A DNA stretch of 8,723 nucleotides, from NCBI GenBank assembly GCA_946612175.1, contig CAMOEO010000111.1:1-8723 (forward strand), written 5' to 3'. Position numbers and translations under genes: made by a program. The notes below the pieces were generated by a model. That model searched no databases, was not told the origin of the DNA, and saw only the letters and a list, made by a program, of their open reading frames with translations. Positions within the stretch are counted from its first letter, which is position 1. Each line of letters starts with the position of its first letter. The DNA comes from an uncultured Verrucomicrobiota bacterium (GTDB lineage Bacteria; Verrucomicrobiota; Kiritimatiellia; RFP12; UBA3636). Positions 5,735-8,723 of this stretch are shown here, piece by piece.

Positions 5735-6775
5735 ATGGACGCGAAGGCGAGACGCTGCGCGAAGACGGGGCTCAAGCTCGCCGTCACGGCGCTGCTGCTC
5801 CTCCTGCTCTACCGCAAGGTGGACGGAAAGGCGTTCGCCGAGCTGTTCGCGCGGATGGACTGGCGCTGGCCGCCGCTCTTCTTCGCGATCGCGTTCGCGA
5901 ACATGGGGCTCTCGTCGGTCCGCTGGCGGCTGTTCCTGCGGGCGGACGGGCTGGACGTGTCCGTCGGCAAGCTCTTCGCGAGCCACTGGATCGCGTCGTT
6001 CTGCAACTTCTTCCTGCCGTCGAACGTCGGCGGGGACCTCTACCGCATCGCGGACATCGGCGCGAAGAGCGGCAGCGCGGTGCGCGGGACGGCGTCGGTC
6101 TTCATGGACCGGCTGTCGGGGTTCCTCGCGATGTCCTTCCTCGGGTTCGTCTTCCCGCTCGCCGGGCTGCGGTTCGTCCCGCGGGAGCACTGGCCGTGGC
6201 TGCTCGTCCCGGTCGCGTTCTTCGTCGCGTTCCTCGGGATCTTCGTCCTTTTCGTCTTCGGGCAGGGGCTGCTGCGGCGGCTGCTGCGGATCCTACCCGG
6301 CTCGGCGCGGGAGCGCGCCCTCGCGATCGCGGACCGCTTCCTCGCGTCGGTCGCCGCGTACGCGCGGCGGCCGTCCGTGCCGCTGCGCGCGTTCGCGCTC
6401 TCGCTCCTGTTCCAGTTCCTCGTGTTCGTGGCGATCTGGACCGTCGGGCGCGCGCTGCGCATCCCCGTCCCGTTCGCGTGGTACTGCGTGTTCGCGCCGC
6501 TCGTCTGCATCCTCGAGGCGCTGCCCGTCTCGATCAACGGCATGGGGCTGCGCGAGGCGGCCTACGTCGTCTTCTTCGGCGTCGCGTTCCCGCTCGTGGG
6601 GTTCGCCGGCCCGGAGGGCGTGCCCGCGGCGGATTGGGCGAAGACCTGCGCGGGCGCGATGGCGCTGTGCTACATGGGGCTCACGCTCGCCTACGCCCTC
6701 GGCGGCGGCCTCCTTCTCCTCCGCCGCACGTTCCTCCCCGCGCGTTCCCGCGCGTCGGAGCGCCCCTGCGGATGA
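5735..6775 (+). CDS. LPG-synthase-TM / flippase-like integral membrane protein
   Basis: A 346-residue membrane protein of the family covering the transmembrane half of MprF-like lysylphosphatidylglycerol synthases and archaeal AglD relatives. Roughly seven to nine hydrophobic segments are visible, near residues 11-26, 46-62, 84-96, 125-146, 153-176, 218-237, 246-266, 274-291 and 303-330. Family motifs are WRLFLRADGL (64-73), FFLPSNVGGDLYRI (92-105), VFMDRLSGFLAM (122-133) and LEALPVSINGMGLREAAYV (260-278). There is no aminoacyl-transferase domain, so it is the stand-alone form, usually presumed to handle or flip lipid-linked substrates without proof. GGGGAGG (5,721-5,727) sits 7 nt before the ATG. 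Placement after rmlA suggests an envelope-glycan or lipid role. The ATPase gene converges from the right, leaving 64 bp between stop codons. Confidence 0.88.
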   Translation: MDAKARRCAKTGLKLAVTALLLLLLYRKVDGKAFAELFARMDWRWPPLFFAIAFANMGLSSVRWRLFLRADGLDVSVGKLFASHWIASFCNFFLPSNVGGDLYRIADIGAKSGSAVRGTASVFMDRLSGFLAMSFLGFVFPLAGLRFVPREHWPWLLVPVAFFVAFLGIFVLFVFGQGLLRRLLRILPGSARERALAIADRFLASVAAYARRPSVPLRAFALSLLFQFLVFVAIWTVGRALRIPVPFAWYCVFAPLVCILEALPVSINGMGLREAAYVVFFGVAFPLVGFAGPEGVPAADWAKTCAGAMALCYMGLTLAYALGGGLLLLRRTFLPARSRASERPCG

Positions 6776-6778
6776 ACG

Positions 6779-6800
6779 GCCGCTCCCGGCCGGGGGCGGC
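6779..6800. terminator. GC-rich hairpin between convergent genes
   Basis: A 9-bp stem (GCCGCTCCC pairing with GGGGGCGGC, one T-G pair) with a GGCC loop, starting 4 nt after the TGA of the membrane-protein gene. It sits between two convergent stop codons and could end transcription from either side. No T-tract follows on either strand, so it is not a textbook intrinsic terminator and this call is tentative. Confidence 0.4.
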
Positions 6801-6839
6801 GGCTGCTTCCCCCGCGCCGCGGCTGCGATTCGCCATGCG

Positions 6840-8267
6840 CTACGACGCCAGCAGCGTGTCGGCCGGGACGAGGAAGTCGAACCACCCCCGGCGAACGACG
6901 GACGGCGCCAGCTCCCCGTCGTAGACGAGCGCGGTCCGGACCGAAAGGCCGCGCCGGAGCGGGAGCCGGTCGATCTTCGCCTGCACCTCGTCGACGATGC
7001 TCGCGGGGATCTCGCGGCGGCGCTTGATCTCCACCACGTAGGCGGACGACTCGGTCTGGACCAGCAGGTCGATCTGGCAGCCCTCGCCGCGCCCGCCGCG
7101 GCGGATCCACGGCGCGGCGGAAAGGATGTTCACGCCAGAGAGCCCGAGGTGGGGAAGAAGCGACTTGAGGTTGTTCGCGACGAGTGTCTCGAACTGGAGG
7201 CCGAGCAAGGTCTCCCAGCCGGGCAGCGTCGAGAGCGGCATGGCGTCGAACAGCCCCTTTTCGATGCGCTCCCTCTCGGGCAGGACATAGCGGAGGTAGA
7301 AGCGCGAATAGCAGTCCTTGACCCGGTAGCGGATCTGGAGCGCCTGCTCGCCCGTCGCGGGATTGAGCCCGCGGTCGGCGGCCACGAAGCCCGCCGTGTC
7401 GAGTTCCAGGAGGTCCGCCGAGAGCATGCCGTTTCGCTCCAGTCCGAGCGCGGCCGCGACCTCCGAGACGGTCCTCGGGCCGTCCGCGAGCGCTCCGAGG
7501 ATCTGGCGCTTGCGGCGGGCCTTGCGCCCGAACACGCGGTCGAAGATGTTCTCGAAGTCCGCGAAGAGATACCCGTCCGGAAGGAAGCACGTCCGGCGGA
7601 TGTTCTCGTCGACCGGAAGCGCGGGGTTCATCTCCTCCAGATAGCGCGGCACGCCGCCCGTCACGGCCAGCGTGTCGAGAATCTCGCGCGACGAGCGCCG
7701 CCCCGCCGCCTCGCCCCAGAACTTCACCGCATCGGAGACCGGCAGCTCCGGCAGGACGAAGTCGAGCGACCGCCGGCCCAGGAACCCCGTGCTCTTCACG
7801 ATGTTTTCCGTGAGCCACGACGAAACCGACCCGCACAGGACCAGGATCAGCCGGCCGTGCTTCCGGAACAGGTTGTCCCACGCGACCTTGAGATCCGCGG
7901 CGAACGTCCGGGACCGGCTTCCCATCCACGAAATCTCGTCGAGCAGCAGGACGGTCCATCCTTCGTCGGAGATGGCGCTGTCCGCCAGCTGGAACGCCTG
8001 GGGCCAGCTGGACGGCACGACCTCCGGCAGCCGGCTCTGCCGCGCCAGCTGCTGCCCGAACGCCGTGCGCTGGTCCTCGTCGCGGATGCGTTTCCCGGGC
8101 GTCAGTCCCTCGATCTTGAGGAAGCGGCACCCGTTGCGCCGGGCGAACTCCTCGAAGAGCGTGGACTTGCCGACGCGTCGTCGCCCGCGGCACGTGACGA
8201 CCGACGCCATCGGCTTGGCGAGCAGCTCCGCGAGCCGCCCGAGGTAATACTCGCGTCCGAAAAACAC
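6840..8267 (-). CDS. AAA+ ATPase, archaeal-ATPase/DUF234 type, with PD-(D/E)XK-like C-terminus
   Basis: A 475-residue orphan ATPase read from GTG. It opens FFGREYYLGRL, the usual start of this family. Walker A is GRRRVGKST (28-36), Walker B VLLLDE (106-111), and a sensor-like LVLCGSVSSWL spans 142-152. A winged-helix-like stretch lies at about 250-300 (RKRQILGALADG, then TVSEVAAALGL). A DUF234-like C-terminus carries a PD-(D/E)XK-like pattern: E360 in LQFETLV, D400 in CQIDLLV, and E413-x-K415 in VVEIKRR. Biological roles of this family in bacteria are largely unknown. Start choice: AAGGAGG (8,280-8,274) lies 6 nt before the GTG, while upstream ATGs at 8,300 and 8,327 overlap the predicted promoter. 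It has no operon partner in the window. It is convergent with the glycan operon and looks like an accessory gene. Confidence 0.9.
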   Translation of the reverse strand: MFFGREYYLGRLAELLAKPMASVVTCRGRRRVGKSTLFEEFARRNGCRFLKIEGLTPGKRIRDEDQRTAFGQQLARQSRLPEVVPSSWPQAFQLADSAISDEGWTVLLLDEISWMGSRSRTFAADLKVAWDNLFRKHGRLILVLCGSVSSWLTENIVKSTGFLGRRSLDFVLPELPVSDAVKFWGEAAGRRSSREILDTLAVTGGVPRYLEEMNPALPVDENIRRTCFLPDGYLFADFENIFDRVFGRKARRKRQILGALADGPRTVSEVAAALGLERNGMLSADLLELDTAGFVAADRGLNPATGEQALQIRYRVKDCYSRFYLRYVLPERERIEKGLFDAMPLSTLPGWETLLGLQFETLVANNLKSLLPHLGLSGVNILSAAPWIRRGGRGEGCQIDLLVQTESSAYVVEIKRRREIPASIVDEVQAKIDRLPLRRGLSVRTALVYDGELAPSVVRRGWFDFLVPADTLLAS

Positions 8268-8298
8268 GGAAGGCCTCCTTGGGGTTGAAACCGCCGCC

Positions 8299-8327
8299 AT
8301 TCTCCCACAAGGATTCGCCAATGTCAA
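8299..8327 (-). promoter_or_regulatory. Promoter of the AAA+ ATPase gene
   Basis: On the minus strand, a perfect -35 TTGACA (8,327-8,322) and GAGAAT (8,304-8,299) lie 17 bp apart. Transcription would begin near 8,292, giving a leader of about 25 nt that holds the AAGGAGG site. This start excludes initiation at the upstream ATGs and supports the GTG at 8,267. Confidence 0.65.
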
Positions 8328-8336
8328 TAAAAAAAA

Positions 8337-8368
8337 TGCACACTTTTATTGATTCAACAAAAGTGTGC
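8337..8368. promoter_or_regulatory. 32-bp dyad, copy 1 (promoter-proximal)
   Basis: An inverted repeat with 10-bp arms: GCACACTTTT (8,338-8,347) and AAAAGTGTGC (8,359-8,368), separated by 11 bp. Its centre is about 61 bp upstream of the predicted start of the ATPase transcript, just beyond the -35. Read on the minus strand the hairpin is followed by eight T's (8,336-8,329), so it could also act as an intrinsic terminator blocking read-through. Operator and terminator readings are both open. Confidence 0.75.
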
Positions 8369-8390
8369 GGTTTCTTTGTTAGAAAAATAC

Positions 8391-8423
8391 TGCACACTTT
8401 TTTGATTTCAGAAGAAGTGTGCA
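8391..8423. promoter_or_regulatory. 32-bp dyad, copy 2 (promoter-distal)
   Basis: Second copy in direct orientation, with arms TGCACACTT (8,391-8,399) and AAGTGTGCA (8,415-8,423). The pairing extends a further 3 bp if a T-G pair is allowed. The 32 bases from TGCACAC to GTGTGC match copy 1 at 25 of 32 positions by my alignment. Corresponding bases of the two copies are exactly 54 bp apart, close to five helical turns. On the minus strand it is followed by TATTTTTC. Confidence 0.75.
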
Positions 8424-8469
8424 TCAGTAGCCGTCATCCGGGGGCGACTTTCCCCGGAGACCGGCCTTT

Positions 8470-8566
8470 CGACGCAATCGACGCAATCGACAAAGTCGAC
8501 GAAGTCGGGCTTTTCTCCCCTTGAGCCTTCGGGGGCCGGGGGCGCCCGATTTCGTCGATTGCGTCG
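8470..8566. repeat. 9-bp tandem array with inverted copies (imperfect large dyad)
   Basis: Four 9-bp units at 8,470-8,505 (CGACGCAAT twice, CGACAAAGT, CGACGAAGT). After a GC-rich centre there are two units in inverse orientation at about 8,548-8,565 (GATTTCGTC, GATTGCGTC). The arm 8,488-8,510 is complementary to 8,544-8,566 with about four mismatches, so the region could fold into a long imperfect hairpin. No convincing gene lies here. The array has the same period and copy number as 1,192-1,227 but a different unit sequence. Confidence 0.75.
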
Positions 8567-8615
8567 CGATGTCGGCTGCGGCGATGACGGCTGCGAAGGA
8601 CCTCCGAATCGGAAC

Positions 8616-8668
8616 TTCCTCAAATGCCGGGTTGAAGATTCCTCAAATGCCGGGTTGAAGATTCCTCA
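8616..8668. repeat. 23-bp tandem repeat, 2.3 copies
   Basis: Two perfect 23-bp copies (8,616-8,638 and 8,639-8,661), then a partial third (TTCCTCA, 8,662-8,668). The unit begins TTCCTCAAATGCCGGG and ends TTGAAGA. On the minus strand it is three TGAGGAA boxes spaced by two identical 16-bp stretches. The partial third copy runs straight into sequence that looks like the middle of a DUF4143 ATPase gene. Confidence 0.9.
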
Positions 8669-8723
8669 TCGGACTTCTCTTCGAGACCATGGCCATCCGG
8701 GACCTGCGGGTGTACGCGGACGC
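8659..8723 (+). pseudogene. Probable 5'-truncated DUF4143 ATPase fragment, running off right edge
   Basis: The plus frame opened after the TGA at 8,656-8,658 reads LLFETMAIRDLRVYAD across 8,674-8,721. This resembles the conserved GLLFEslvxRDLRVYA block found in the middle to C-terminal part of ATP-binding proteins with a DUF4143 domain, which continues into a PD-(D/E)XK-like region. No ATPase N-terminal half (Walker A/B) is upstream in any frame; the sequence gives way at once to the 23-bp repeats. I infer a decayed or truncated gene. About 22 codons are visible, so the family call rests on one short motif. Alternatively a short gene begins at ATG 8,689. Confidence 0.45.

Noticed and set aside
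6691..8424. 577-codon minus-strand frame over the ATPase region, starting in the A/T-rich dyads
   Set aside because: The translation is Arg/Pro/Gly-rich shadow sequence in another frame of the ATPase gene, whose own frame has intact Walker and nuclease-like motifs.
8408..8623. 71-codon minus-strand ORF across the second 9-bp array
   Set aside because: Its sequence (DFVDFVDCVDCVE and Arg/Pro runs) only reflects the 9-bp repeats. There is no Shine-Dalgarno and no recognisable domain.
8616..8668. Possible CRISPR array
   Set aside because: Units are only 23 bp, directly abutting and identical throughout, so there are no variable spacers. It is a plain tandem repeat.

Overview
The window is very GC-rich bacterial chromosome, apart from one short A/T-rich island near 8,321-8,423. 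No gene fixes the taxon. A GDP-mannose 3,5-epimerase homologue, orphan ATPases of the archaeal-ATPase/DUF234 and DUF4143 types, and repeated 9-bp tandem arrays between genes would fit an uncultured member of the PVC superphylum (Kiritimatiellota/Verrucomicrobiota-like). That placement is an inference with low to moderate confidence.

Layout. (1) Positions 1-1,189, minus strand: a MATE-family efflux transporter that runs off the left edge, preceded by a purine-rich leader with four 9-bp repeats. (2) 1,335-1,565, plus strand: a sigma70-like promoter and two tRNA genes (anticodons CAT and TTC), both with unusual bases. (3) 1,591-4,417, minus strand: a three-gene operon encoding a GDP-mannose 3,5-epimerase-like SDR enzyme, a diacylglycerol/sphingosine-kinase-type lipid kinase, and a DUF58/vWA protein that overlaps the kinase gene by ATGA. 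(4) 4,418-4,566: a compact divergent promoter region with back-to-back TTGATT-17-TATACT (minus) and TTGCCT-17-TAGCAT (plus) promoters. (5) 4,567-6,775, plus strand: an FmdB-type zinc-ribbon protein, glucose-1-phosphate thymidylyltransferase RmlA, and a multi-pass membrane protein of the LPG-synthase-TM/flippase-like family. (6) 6,840-8,267, minus strand: an AAA+ ATPase with a C-terminal PD-(D/E)XK-like region, read from a GTG start behind a strong Shine-Dalgarno and a TTGACA promoter. Two direct copies of a 32-bp dyad lie upstream of that promoter. (7) 8,424-8,723: non-coding sequence with a second 9-bp array and its inverted copies, a 23-bp tandem repeat, and at the right edge what looks like a 5'-truncated DUF4143 ATPase gene reading outward.

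Functionally, regions 3 and 5 share one divergent promoter region and look like an envelope/glycan block. They cover nucleotide-sugar interconversion (GDP-L-galactose type), dTDP-glucose supply, lipid phosphorylation and a possible lipid-handling membrane protein. The rest of the dTDP-rhamnose pathway (RmlB, RmlC, RmlD) is not in the window. The right end is accessory in character: orphan ATPases, repeats and a gene remnant. The most unusual feature is the duplicated dyad ahead of the AAA+ ATPase gene.
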